Source: Streptomyces spinoverrucosus
GTDB lineage: Bacteria > Actinomycetota > Actinomycetes > Streptomycetales > Streptomycetaceae
Length of the DNA: 64,000 nucleotides
Reading direction: 5' to 3'
Assembly: GCF_006539505.1 (NCBI RefSeq)
Contig: NZ_BJND01000038.1
Coordinates: 43,415-107,414 of the forward strand
The translations under genes were made by a program, and so were the position numbers. Shown here in pieces: positions 54,604-63,684 of the stretch. The stretch's first letter is position 1, and every line of letters starts with the position of its first letter. The notes beneath the pieces are model-generated. The model was not told where the DNA came from. It searched no databases and saw only the letters and a list, made by a program, of their open reading frames with translations.

Positions 54604-55365
54604 ATGCAGATGACCGCTGTGCGTGGAATACCGGTGGATATTCCCACGCAGGACGGCAGTGCGGACGCCTACCTGGCGCATCCGGACGGCACCGGCCCGT
54701 TCCCCGCTGTCCTGCTCTACATGGACGCCTTCGGGCTGCGCCCGCACCTGAAGAAGATGGCCGACCGTCTGGCCTCGTCCGGGTACATCGTCTTGGTACC
54801 CAACGTCTTCTACCGCCACGGACGGGCGCCGGTGATCGACCTGCCCGACTTCGTCGACCCGGCCGCACGCCCGGAGCTCTTCCAGCGGATCGGACCGATC
54901 ATCCAGTCCCTGACGCCTCAGGCGGCGATGCGGGACGCCGACGCCTACCTGCACTGGCTGGCCGAATGCCCGATGACCAGGGGCGGGCCGGTCGGCGTCA
55001 CCGGCTACTGCATGGGCGCCGGCCTGGCGTTGCGCACGGCCGGCAGCTACCCGGACCGAGTGGCCGCCGCGGCCGGCTTCCACGGCGCGAACCTCGCCTC
55101 CACCGCGCCGGACAGCCCGCACCTGCTCGCCGACCGCATCACCGCGGAGCTGTACTTCGGCCATGCCGACCAGGACCGCGCACTGCCGCCCGAGCAGATC
55201 GAGCGCCTGAACAAGGCCCTGGCCGAGGCGGGCGTACGCCACCGCTGCGAGGTGTACGCGGGGGCGCATCACGGATTCACGCAGGCCGATACCGCCGCCT
55301 ACGACCAGGAAGCCGCGGAACGCCACTGGGCGGCACTGCTGGACCTTCTCTCACGCACACTCTGA
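54604..55365 (+). CDS. Dienelactone hydrolase family protein
   Basis: 253 residues; AGGAGG lies five bases before the ATG at 54604 (another ATG stands at 54601). Alpha/beta-hydrolase with the dienelactone-hydrolase triad: Cys136 in VTGYCMGAG, Asp189 in FGHADQD and His223 in AGAHHGFT. Length and spacing fit the family, which opens lactones or cleaves activated esters in aromatic breakdown, and also occurs as tailoring enzyme. Cytoplasmic, no signal peptide. The FAD monooxygenase gene follows after 240 bases. Confidence 0.92.
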   Translation: MQMTAVRGIPVDIPTQDGSADAYLAHPDGTGPFPAVLLYMDAFGLRPHLKKMADRLASSGYIVLVPNVFYRHGRAPVIDLPDFVDPAARPELFQRIGPIIQSLTPQAAMRDADAYLHWLAECPMTRGGPVGVTGYCMGAGLALRTAGSYPDRVAAAAGFHGANLASTAPDSPHLLADRITAELYFGHADQDRALPPEQIERLNKALAEAGVRHRCEVYAGAHHGFTQADTAAYDQEAAERHWAALLDLLSRTL

Positions 55366-55434
55366 CCTGCTGAACCAAAAGAAGCGCTGCACGCCACAAA
55401 ACCAGTCCGACCCTCACCGGCGGAATGCCGGTGT

Positions 55435-55458
55435 ACAATTCTGCAGCGCACGAATTGT
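55435..55458. promoter_or_regulatory. Inverted repeat before the FAD monooxygenase gene
   Basis: ACAATT and AATTGT, separated by 12 bases, in a comparatively AT-rich stretch 150 bases before the start. Operator candidate. Confidence 0.4.
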
Positions 55459-55607
55459 GTAGCACACGAAATTGCATCCCGGTTGGTAGTCCGGGGCGCA
55501 GGCCACTGGCGATTACGCCTGGCTGCGTCAATCGTCCTCTCCCTGGTGGAGGCCCGGTGTGCTCCCGAGTACGAGAACTATTTGCACTGGGAGTACTTTT
55601 GCCTGGG

Positions 55608-56813
55608 ATGCGTATTGTCATCGTCGGCGGCGGGCTTGCCGGGATGACGCTGGCCCACTACCTGAACCGGCACGGCCTGGACGTGGCCGTCTACGAGCGC
55701 GACACGAGCATTGGCGCCCGCGAGGCCGGCTACCGGATCCACATCAACTCCACCGGCACCTCCGCCCTCTACGCGGCCCTGGAGCCCGAGCTGTGGGAGC
55801 TGTTCCTGGCGACCTCCGGCATGCCCAACGACGACATGCTGCTGTTCGACGAGCGGCTCAACCCCCGTCCGGGCCGGGACAAGTCCGCCACCGAAGGCAT
55901 CGGGGTGCCCACCGACATCCCGGAGCACCTGGTGGTGTGCCGCTCGACACTGCGCCGGATCCTCCACCTCGGCCTGGAAAAGACCGTCCACTTCGGCGCC
56001 AAGGCCACCGGGTATCGCTCCAACCCGGACGACACCGTCACCGTGCTCCTCGACACCGGGGAAACGGTCGAGGCCGATGTGCTGATCGCCGCGGACGGCA
56101 TCAACTCCGCCCTGCGGGCCCAGAGGCTACCGCAGGTGAAGGTCGCCGACCTTGCCGCGCGCTGCATCGCCGCGAAGGTCCCGATCACCGAGGAGACCAA
56201 GGCCAAGCTGCCGGCGCAGCTGTTCAACACCTTCTCGCTGGCCTACGCCTCCGACTACACCGGGCTCACCCTGGGCCCGCTGGAGCGCAGCAATCCCGAC
56301 TCGCCGCTGGTCAAGAAACAGGACCAGGACTTCCAGGACGAAGCCACCAAGAACTACGCGCTGAGCATCTTCAACTCCCGCGTCGAACTCATGATGCCCG
56401 ACGCCGAGTTGTTCGCCGCCACGCCTGAGCGGCTGAAGGCGTACGCGCTGGAGCGCGTGGCCTCCTGGGATCCCGCCCTGGTGGAGACCGTCCGGCTGTG
56501 GGACGTCACCACGGTGCAGCCACTGACGCTGCGCAGCTGCGGGCCGGTGACCGCCTGGGAGCCCTCGAACGTGACCGTCATGGGCGACTCCATCCACGCC
56601 ATGAGCCCGGCGTTGGGCATCGGCGCCAACACCGCGCTGCGCGACGCGCACGTCCTCGGTGGTGAACTGCTCGCCGTCGCGCGGGGCGACAAGGCGCTCC
56701 TGGACGGCATCGGCGCCTACGAAGAAGCCATGCGCGGCTACGGCTACCGGGCTCTCCGGATGTCCGCGGCCGTTGGCGAGAAGGTGATCGGTCACCTCCC
56801 ACTGCCCGAGTAG
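55608..56813 (+). CDS. FAD-dependent monooxygenase (PHBH fold)
   Basis: 401 residues from ATG at 55608; the only purine-rich ribosome site (GGGAG) is 14 bases away, so the start is a little uncertain. MRIVIVGGGLAGMTLAHYLN is the FAD Rossmann motif (GxGxxG at 7-12), VLIAADGINSALR is the DG motif and VTVMGDSIHAMSPALGIGAN the GD motif, with the typical order of single-component aromatic hydroxylases and TetX-like enzymes. NAD(P)H-dependent hydroxylation of an aromatic or polyketide substrate is expected; the substrate is unknown. Confidence 0.9.
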   Translation: MRIVIVGGGLAGMTLAHYLNRHGLDVAVYERDTSIGAREAGYRIHINSTGTSALYAALEPELWELFLATSGMPNDDMLLFDERLNPRPGRDKSATEGIGVPTDIPEHLVVCRSTLRRILHLGLEKTVHFGAKATGYRSNPDDTVTVLLDTGETVEADVLIAADGINSALRAQRLPQVKVADLAARCIAAKVPITEETKAKLPAQLFNTFSLAYASDYTGLTLGPLERSNPDSPLVKKQDQDFQDEATKNYALSIFNSRVELMMPDAELFAATPERLKAYALERVASWDPALVETVRLWDVTTVQPLTLRSCGPVTAWEPSNVTVMGDSIHAMSPALGIGANTALRDAHVLGGELLAVARGDKALLDGIGAYEEAMRGYGYRALRMSAAVGEKVIGHLPLPE

Positions 56814-56977
56814 GCGCACACGTCAGCGTCCACGAACCCGGGGTGTCCCGGCTCCGGCCCCAGCCGGGGCCGGGACACCCCGGCATCCGTGTCCCGGACT
56901 TCTCCTCCCCGCAGCCGCCCCGCCCCTACCGCACCGCCCTTCAGCCACGCCAGGCGGAGAACATTTCGCCCCCCTGG

Positions 56978-57712
56978 CCTTTGTCACCGGCGCCTCGTCC
57001 GGCATCGGCGCCCACCTACGCCCGGCTCCTCGCCACCGAGTGCGATTTCACCCGGCGCCCGGCGCGTCGACCGGTTGAACCACCTCGCCGACGGACTACG
57101 CGAGGCCGACACGGCCGTCGAGGTCCCACCCGCCGGCCTCGGCCTACGCTCCGACCTGGCCACTGGGACCGACCGCCTCGCCGCCGGGGACGTCCGGTTG
57201 CTGATCAGCAATGCCGGGGCCGGCGGCTGCGCCGAGCTCGCAAACGTCGATCCCTCCGAAGCCGACCGCGTGCTCACCCGCAACGCCCTGGCATCCGTCC
57301 AGTTCGTGCGCGCCGCCCTCCCCGGCATGCCGGCCGCCGACGACGGCACCACCATCGCCGTCGCCTCCCCGCCGGTATTCAGCGCCGGACAAGTCGACCG
57401 GCGGATGCCTCCGCGCACCCTGTACGCCGCCGCGAAAGGCCGCCACCGTGGCTTTCTTCCTGGCCCTCGCCCACGAGATCACGCCGCGCCATCCGCGCCC
57501 AGGTGGTTCGCCCCGGAGTGGTGGCCACCGAGTTCAACGGCGGTTTCGCTGACAGCGTGCCCTTCGCCATGACCGCGGAAAGCGTGGCCCGGGCAAGCCT
57601 CGCGGGCCTGCGGCTGGGCGAGACGATATGCATCCCCGGCCTCGAGTGCCAGACCGAAGCTCTCGACACTCTCCTGGCCACCGAAACCAGTGTGCTGAGC
57701 GGCGGCAACCAC
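56978..57712 (+). pseudogene. Short-chain dehydrogenase/reductase, several frameshifts
   Basis: Fragments of one SDR appear in three frames: FVTGASSGIGAH (cofactor glycine motif), RLLISNAGAGGCAELANVDP (NAG motif) and RTLYAAAKG (active-site Tyr-x-x-x-Lys), then VAFFLALAHEITPR, AQVVRPGVVATEFNGGFADS and an end near 57712. At least three indels are needed to join them. Confidence 0.82.
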
Positions 57713-57725
57713 CACGCTCACCCTG

Positions 57726-58087
57726 GTGCGACTACGCTTCGCCGACGAAGCGGCCGACGGGTTGGGGCTGCCCGCGATGCCGCAGTTCGTCGTTCCCGGC
57801 CCGAGGGAGGCCGGCACCCGCGCCGTCGAAGCGTTCGGCACCGCGCACCCCGAGGTCACGGCGGTGGCCGCCCTCGATGACGACATCGCGCTGCATGTCC
57901 CGACCGCCCTGCACGACCTGGGCCTCGCCGCCCCCGACGACGTGGCGCTGATCCGCTTCGACGACACCGAGTGCAGCGCCCTGGCCACGCCCGCGCTAAC
58001 CGCCGTGCACATCGACGCCGAGGGCCTTGGCGTCGAAACGACCTCATCCCGGCACGGGGGCGGATCGTCGTCCGCGGCTCGGTGTGA
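57726..58087 (+). pseudogene. LacI-family regulator C-terminal remnant (copy 2)
   Basis: LRFADEAADGLGLPAMPQFV, VPGPREAGTRAVEAFGTAHP, AALDDDIALHVPTALHDLGL and TPALTAVHIDAEG are the effector-domain end of a LacI repressor. The DNA-binding part is absent, and the final RIVVRGSV with TGA at 58085-58087 lies in a shifted frame. It is homologous to the remnant at 53840-54094. Confidence 0.75.
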
Positions 58088-58124
58088 CCGACGCGGACGA
58101 TTCCCCTCCCCCGTGGTTGTCCGG

Positions 58125-59768
58125 TCAGCCGCGCCGGTGTCCCGCGGGCTGGGCGGTGTCCGCCTGGGCGTTCTCGGCGGAGGCGGTCGGGCGGCCGTGC
58201 CGTGCCGCGCTCCCGGCCTTCGCCGCACCGACGGGAGCCTGCTGCTTCGGCCGGCGCAGCAGGACGACCGCGCACAGGGCGGCGATCAGCGCCAGCGTGG
58301 CGGCCACCACGAGGCAGAGGCGCATGCCGTCGAGGAGGGAGTCGCCCAGGGCGCCGTAGATCTGCTGGGCCGTCGAGCCGAGGTCCAGCCCGGCGACCGC
58401 GCCCAAGCCGCCCTCCTTCGCCGTGTCGACGATGGTGTGGGCCTGGGCGCCGGTGATGCCGGCGTCGGCGAGATGGCCGGGCAGGGCGTCGACGGCGCGG
58501 GTGGACAGCAGGGCGCCGAGAACGGCCGGGCCGAGCGCGCCACCGACCTGACGGAAGGCGTTGTTGGCGGCCGAGGCCATGCCCGCCAGGTGGTGCGGCA
58601 CGGCGGCGACGGCCGTGGCCGTCATCGGCGTGGTGACGAGCCCGAGGCCGACGCCCAGCACGATCAACCGCCAGGCGATCGAGCCGTAGGAGGTGTCGGC
58701 GTCGAGGTTCGTCATGGCCAGCAGAGCCCCTGCGGCCAGCAGCAGACCGACGGTGATCATCCAGCCGGCCGGGACGCGGTGCATCAGCCGTCCGGCCGGC
58801 GCCCCCGCCACCATCGCGGCGACGGGAACGAGCAGCAGTCGCGCGCCCGCCTGAAGCGTGCCGAGCTGCTGCACCATGCCGAAGTACAGGCTGAGGACGA
58901 AGAAGAAGCCGATCAGCCCGAGGAACATGATCAGGGCGACCATGGCGGTGGCGGTGAAGGCCGCGCTGCGGAACACCGCCAGGTCCAGCATGGGGCTGGC
59001 GCTGCGCCGCTCCACCAGGACGAAGGCGACCAGCGCTGCGACGCCCAGCGCCAGCGCGGCGACCACCTTGGTGGCGGTGAAGGAGTCGGCGCCGCCCTCG
59101 ATCACGCCGTAGACCAGCGCGGTGACGCCGACGGCCGCGGTGATCTGGCCGGGCCAGTCCAGCTTGCGCCCGTGCGGGGCGCGCGAGTCGGTCAACAGCG
59201 GGGCGGCGACGACCATCGCGACCAGTGAGACAGGGATGGACAGCAGGTAGATCCAGCGCCAGGCGAAGTGGTCGAGTATGACGCCGGCGATGACCGGGCC
59301 GACGGCCAGGGCCGCGAGCATGGCCATGGCCCACATGCCGATGTACTTGCCGCGTTCGCGGAAGTCGGGCACCGCGTGACTGATCATGGCCAGCGTGGTG
59401 GGCAGCAGCGCGGCCGAGCCCAGACCGGCCAGGGCCTGCCCGGCCCACAGGGTCTGGATGTTGTGCGCGCACAGGGCGACCGCCGCCCCGGCGGCGCAGA
59501 AGAACAGGCCGGCCTGGAACACCTTCTTACGGCCGTGGACGTCGCCGAAGACGCCGGCGGTCATGATGAAGGCCGCCATGGGCAGGACGAAGGCGTCCTG
59601 CGCCCAGGACAGTTGGGCGGTCGAGGTGCTCAGCGCCCGCTGGATGGCGGGCAGGCTGACGGCGACCGTGGTGACCGGCAGATAGGCGACGAACACGCCG
59701 AGGCAGGCCAGGACGATCGTTGCCGCCCGCCGGTCGGTCGGCCTGATCGCCGTTGTGGTGGCATTCAC
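58125..59768 (-). CDS. MFS transporter, DHA2 drug efflux type
   Basis: 547 residues from GTG at 59768, with GGAG seven bases upstream; the frame is open to 60014 without transporter-like sequence. About 14 membrane segments; LPVTTVAVSLPAIQRALSTS (helix 1), GVFGDVHGRKKVFQAG (motif A) and ALAVGPVIAGVILDHFAWRW (motif C-like) identify it. A C-terminal Ala/Gln/Pro tail of about 40 residues is cytoplasmic. It may export the product of the nearby oxygenase/hydrolase genes. The double AsnC regulator is divergent at 60485. Confidence 0.91.
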   Translation of the reverse strand: MNATTTAIRPTDRRAATIVLACLGVFVAYLPVTTVAVSLPAIQRALSTSTAQLSWAQDAFVLPMAAFIMTAGVFGDVHGRKKVFQAGLFFCAAGAAVALCAHNIQTLWAGQALAGLGSAALLPTTLAMISHAVPDFRERGKYIGMWAMAMLAALAVGPVIAGVILDHFAWRWIYLLSIPVSLVAMVVAAPLLTDSRAPHGRKLDWPGQITAAVGVTALVYGVIEGGADSFTATKVVAALALGVAALVAFVLVERRSASPMLDLAVFRSAAFTATAMVALIMFLGLIGFFFVLSLYFGMVQQLGTLQAGARLLLVPVAAMVAGAPAGRLMHRVPAGWMITVGLLLAAGALLAMTNLDADTSYGSIAWRLIVLGVGLGLVTTPMTATAVAAVPHHLAGMASAANNAFRQVGGALGPAVLGALLSTRAVDALPGHLADAGITGAQAHTIVDTAKEGGLGAVAGLDLGSTAQQIYGALGDSLLDGMRLCLVVAATLALIAALCAVVLLRRPKQQAPVGAAKAGSAARHGRPTASAENAQADTAQPAGHRRG

Positions 59769-59935
59769 GCAAATACTCCGGATTCTCCCGTGCGGCACGG
59801 TGCGCCGCGGTCGGGGGAGGGGGTGGGTGGTACTCAGGGGCCGCCATGCCGGGGCGGGCAGCCCCGACCTGCGGGACGCGGCCGGTGGCGTCCCGCAGGC
59901 GTCGGTGGGTGAGGGTGTGACGGTTGCCCGGCGGC

Positions 59936-60226
59936 TTACGCGGTCGGTCCGAACTCGGGCCGGTATGCGGCCGGGTGGACGCGGAGGTCGACATTCGAGC
60001 GGACGGGCCGGCACGGGGCCCCGGAGACGGTGGCCCGGATGCGCATGACCGGATCACCTGGGTTGTCCCAGACGCCCTCGGCCTCGGTGCCGGGCTCGTA
60101 CCAGGCGGACATGTAGTCCGGGTTCCGGGTGGGACCGGCATGGTTCAGGGCACGGACGAACGCCTCTCTGGGGATGGTGGTGTCGTACGGTGACGCGGTC
60201 GTCCTGTCGGCGCAGCGCCGCTTCAT
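59936..60226 (-). CDS. Small hypothetical protein
   Basis: 96 residues from an ATG at 60226. EAFVRALNHAGPTRNPDYMS, AWYEPGTEAEGVWDNPGDPV and MRIRATVSGAPCRPVRSNVD read as real protein, not as a shadow, but I know no family. It may be the tail of a longer lost gene. No ribosome site is obvious. It lies upstream of, and co-directional with, the efflux gene. Confidence 0.45.
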   Translation of the reverse strand: MKRRCADRTTASPYDTTIPREAFVRALNHAGPTRNPDYMSAWYEPGTEAEGVWDNPGDPVMRIRATVSGAPCRPVRSNVDLRVHPAAYRPEFGPTA

Positions 60227-60484
60227 GGCCCGGAGCGCCCGTGGGGGATGCGAGGAGGGCACTCCGGGCCGGTCAGGGAGCGGCGGCGCCCCGCCGGGCA
60301 GCCGACCGGCAGACGCCCACAACCACGGTCACCGGCACCGGCACCGGCACCGGAGCCACGTCACCGAGCCGAGTGCTCATGGGAGTCACGGCCCTTCCTC
60401 AAGGACATGACCCAGCATCCATCTCGCTGCCTCAGACCATGAACTTCACAGCCCGAAGTGAATAGAAACCTCTACCTACCCCCT

Positions 60485-61501
60485 ATGCAATGGAACACTC
60501 TCCCCGTGATCGATGATGTAGACAGGAAAATCCTCCACGCCCTCCAGTGCGCGCCCCGTGCCCCGTTCCGCCGCATCGGCGATGTAGCGGGTGTGTCGGA
60601 GCAGACCGCAGCCCGCCGTTACCACGCCCTGCGCCGCAGCGGGGTCATGCGGGTGGTCGGCCTGGTCAACCCTGTGGTGTACGGGCAGGCCCAGTGGATG
60701 GCCCGCATCCGCTCCCGCCCCGACCGGGTCGGGCCCCTGGCGGACTCCCTGGCCAAGCGGCCGGACATCGCCTACGCCAACCTGGCCTCCGGCGGCTCGG
60801 AGATCATCTGCATGATCCGCTCCCCCGTCGACGTGGAGCGCGACGACGTCCTGCTGCGCCAGCTGCCCCGCTCGGCCTCCGTCCTCGACGTCAGCATCGA
60901 CCTGCTTTTGCATCCCTTCGGCGAGACCGGCACCAATGAATGGACCGGCTACGGCGCCGGCCTCAGCCCCGACCAGGTACGGCAGCTCACCGGCGAACAG
61001 CCACCCGCCCCCGCCGGACCACTCCGGCCACCCACGGACGAGGACGCCCCCCTGTTGGCCGCCCTCGCCGAGGACGGCCGCACCACCCACACCCGCCTCG
61101 CCGAACTCACCGGCTGGTCCAACGCCCGCGTCGCCCGCCGCCTGGCGGCCCTGGAGACCTCCGGCACGCTGTCCTACGACGTCGACCTGCTGCCCGAACG
61201 CCTCGGCCACGCCCTCAACGCCACCCTCTGGCTGCGCGTCGCCCCCGCCTGCCTCAAACAGGCCGGCGAGGAACTCGCCCGCCATGCCGAGGTCGCCTTC
61301 GCCGGCGCCATCAGCGGCCGGCACAACCTGATGGCCACCGTCATCTGCCGCGACGCCGAGGACTTCTACCGCTACCTCACCACCCGCGTCGCCGCCATCG
61401 ACGGCATCGACGCCTACGAGGTCAGCATCCGCGTCCGCCGCCTCAAGCAGGCGGCCTCACTCATCTTCCAGGGCCGCCTCGTCCATCCGGCGCCGGCATG
61501 A
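60485..61501 (+). CDS. Double AsnC/Lrp-family regulator
   Basis: 338 residues from ATG at 60485; GTG at 60506 is as likely. Two Lrp units are fused: HTH 1 (VDRKILHALQCAPRAPFRRI, SEQTAARRYHALRRSGVMR) with its RAM-like effector domain, and HTH 2 (PLLAALAEDGRTTHTRLAEL, NARVARRLAALETSGTLSY) with domain 2 ending IDGIDAYEVSIRVRRLK. Such two-headed Lrp proteins are usual in Streptomyces next to efflux genes. The divergent DHA2 gene 716 bases away, and the small gene between, are likely targets. Confidence 0.88.
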   Translation: MQWNTLPVIDDVDRKILHALQCAPRAPFRRIGDVAGVSEQTAARRYHALRRSGVMRVVGLVNPVVYGQAQWMARIRSRPDRVGPLADSLAKRPDIAYANLASGGSEIICMIRSPVDVERDDVLLRQLPRSASVLDVSIDLLLHPFGETGTNEWTGYGAGLSPDQVRQLTGEQPPAPAGPLRPPTDEDAPLLAALAEDGRTTHTRLAELTGWSNARVARRLAALETSGTLSYDVDLLPERLGHALNATLWLRVAPACLKQAGEELARHAEVAFAGAISGRHNLMATVICRDAEDFYRYLTTRVAAIDGIDAYEVSIRVRRLKQAASLIFQGRLVHPAPA

Positions 61502-61578
61502 TCGACGAAGTCCAGACGACAGTTCGTCCCGGATGGACTCTGCGGTTCTCACCCATGCGCAGGCGGCAGTCCCACGCC

Positions 61579-62299
61579 TCAGCGCAGGGTGAAAAAGATC
61601 ATGGGGTTGTCCCTGCTTTCCCGAAGAGGGTGTCCCAGAGCGAGGGTTCGTTTGACGTCGTTGAGGCGGTCGTGGATCTCGGGTGCGCGGGCCCGGGAGG
61701 GGATGAAACAGGTGTTCTCCCGGTCGGCGAGCCAGCGCAGGACGACCGCGCCCTCGGTGAACGGCAGCGGCCTGCGGCCGTGGAAGACATCGTGGACGCA
61801 CACCGGTATGCCCGGCCGCATGCGCGGGAACAGCTCGCGGATGTACCAGCGGGCGAAACTCGCCGAGTGCGCCGCGTCGATGAAGAGGAAGTCCGTGCCC
61901 GCCGCGCAGCGGCTGTCAGATGCAGCGGGATCTTCTCCGGGTTCTCCCGTGTGTCTCCCTGCGTGAACGTCCAGCGGCCGGTGGACAGTTGCTCGGGGGA
62001 TGTTGCGCACAACGCGGTCCACGACGTCGTACGAGTACAGGTGGCCGGCGCCGTTGTCCCTCAGTGCCTGGAGGATCCAGGTGGTGGACCAGCCGTGGAA
62101 GGTGCCGATCTCCACCACCGTCTCCGGTCGGGTCTCGCGCAGCAGGAGGTAGGTGATCTCCGCTTCGATGTCGTCGAGTTGGGCCTTCAGCGAGGTCGGC
62201 GACGCGAGCAGTTCCCGCTGCTTCTCGCGGGCCCGGTCGAGGTCGTCGGCGTAGGCGCGGTAGAGCCGGATGTGTGATCGACGTCGATGGTCTGGTGCA
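61579..62299 (-). pseudogene. Class I SAM-dependent methyltransferase, frameshifted
   Basis: The start ATG at 62299 reads MHQTIDVDH and then loses frame; the expected continuation IRLYRAYADDLDRAREKQRE begins two bases later at CACACATCC, as if AC were duplicated. The SAM motif TVVEIGTFHGWSTTWILQAL is intact. Near 62000 the frame changes again (QLSTGRWTFTQGDTRENPEK lies in another frame) and returns at GTDFLFIDAAHSASFARWY. The end NPMIFFTLR is normal. Three indels in 700 bases. Confidence 0.75.
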
Positions 62300-62514
62300 T
62301 GAGCGCTCCGTGCGAAACCGGTCTGGTTGATCAGGGTGCGGTGACGCTAGGGCGTGGGGACGAGGCTGCACGTCCCACCCAGTTGCCAACTCCGGTGGCA
62401 CACCCGGGTATGAAGTGACGGAGCCCGAGGCCAGGGTATGCCGGTGCCACGATCGTGACGATGGTGCCGGGCTTGCCCGTCCGTGATGACCGCAGCAGGC
62501 CGCGTCGGGCGTGG

Positions 62515-62832
62515 TCAGCCGGACCTCCCCGGAGCGACCAGCCCCGACTCGTACGCCATGGCGACGAGCTGGGCCCTGTCGCGGGCACCGAGCTTGGCGA
62601 GCAGCCGGGTCATGTGGGTCTTGACGGTCTGTTCGGCCACCACCAGCGTCTCGGCGATCTCCTTGTTCGACAGGCCCTGCGCGACCAGCAGCAGGACCTC
62701 CGTCTCCCGTGGCGTGAGGCCGTTCAGCCGCAGGCGGGTGTTCGGGCGCGGGACGGAGCGGCGCCGAGCCACGTCCTCGATGAGGCGACGGGTGATGGAC
62801 GGGGCGAGCAGCACATCACCTGCGGCGATCAC
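62515..62832 (-). pseudogene. NarL-type response regulator, HTH half (split gene)
   Basis: VIAAGDVLLAPSITRRLIED leads to a LuxR-type HTH: LTPRETEVLLLVAQGLSNKE, VAEQTVKTHMTRLLAKLGAR. It belongs directly behind the receiver encoded at 62829-63194. The two frames overlap at GTGA. Missing one G in CGGGTGATC would explain the split. Confidence 0.78.
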
Positions 62833-63194
62833 CGCACCGCCTGGATGAGTTCGGCGACCGGGGCGTCCTTGAGCAGGAAGCCGCTGGCCCCGGCGTGCAG
62901 GGCCTCGTAGACATAGTCGTCGATGTCGAAAGTCGTCAACATCAGCACCTTCGGGCGGTGCACCACACCGGGCGGCGGATCGAGCAGCCGCCGGGCCGCC
63001 TCCAGCCCGTCCATCTCCGGCATCCGTACGTCCATCAGCACCACGTCAGGGTGCGTACTGCGGCTGACCTCGACGCCGAGCCGCCCGTTGGGTGCCTCCC
63101 CCACGACGTCGATGTCGCTCTGCGCGGACAGCAGCGCGGCGAAGCCCGACCGCACCATGTCCTGGTCGTCCACGACGACCACGCGGATAGTCAT
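62829..63194 (-). pseudogene. NarL-type response regulator, receiver half (split gene)
   Basis: 121 residues from ATG at 63194, AGGAG eight bases upstream. MTIRVVVVDDQDMVRSGFAA, phospho-acceptor Asp in DVVLMDVRMPEMDGLEAARR, and Lys in GFLLKDAPVAELIQAVR, where a TGA ends it exactly at the linker. No sensor kinase is adjacent. Could still act as a receiver-only protein if the stop is real. Confidence 0.78.
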
Positions 63195-63200
63195 GCCCAT

Positions 63201-63600
63201 CTCTCCTGTCCTGGTCACCTGACGAACCCGTGCGGCCCGGCCACGTGGCGGGGGAGTCGTGGCTGCGGCGGCATCGCCGTACCACTGCGGCCGGGGTGGA
63301 GACCGGGCTCCACTCTCACCTCTCGGCAGGGACCACCGCCTCGGCCGAACGGTCATGAGCAACCGGCCCGGACACGCGGAATCTCGGCCGAACGGCGGAT
63401 TGAGGGGCACGGAGCTGACAGGCAGAGTCCGGCGGGTTCTCGACCCACGTCCGCGTCCAACGGCTCACGGTCGGCCCCATCTCGGCCGCCGGATCGTCGG
63501 CATCGCCACGGCGCGCGGACACCCCGGCTGAATCCGCCGCACAGAATCCAACGAGAGACGACATAACCATTGACCTGCCGTTTGGCGCACCCCTACCTTC
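63201..63600. other. Gap without a supported gene
   Basis: Open frames exist on both strands but none resembles a protein. It carries the leader of the split regulator at its left side. Confidence 0.5.
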
Positions 63601-63637
63601 TGACCGATTCACCGGACTTCGTCCGGTGAATCGGTCA
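63601..63637. repeat. Perfect 17-bp inverted repeat
   Basis: TGACCGATTCACCGGAC and its exact complement flank TTC. There is no T tract on either side and no gene end nearby; terminator, operator or element end are all open. Confidence 0.8.
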
Positions 63638-63684
63638 AGAGTGGCGGTGGTGCACGGGCGTGTGCACCGAAGACCTCTTTCACG

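Noticed and set aside
54601..60226. Complete secondary-metabolite gene cluster
   Set aside because: No polyketide, peptide or terpene synthase is present in the window; only tailoring-type and transport genes.
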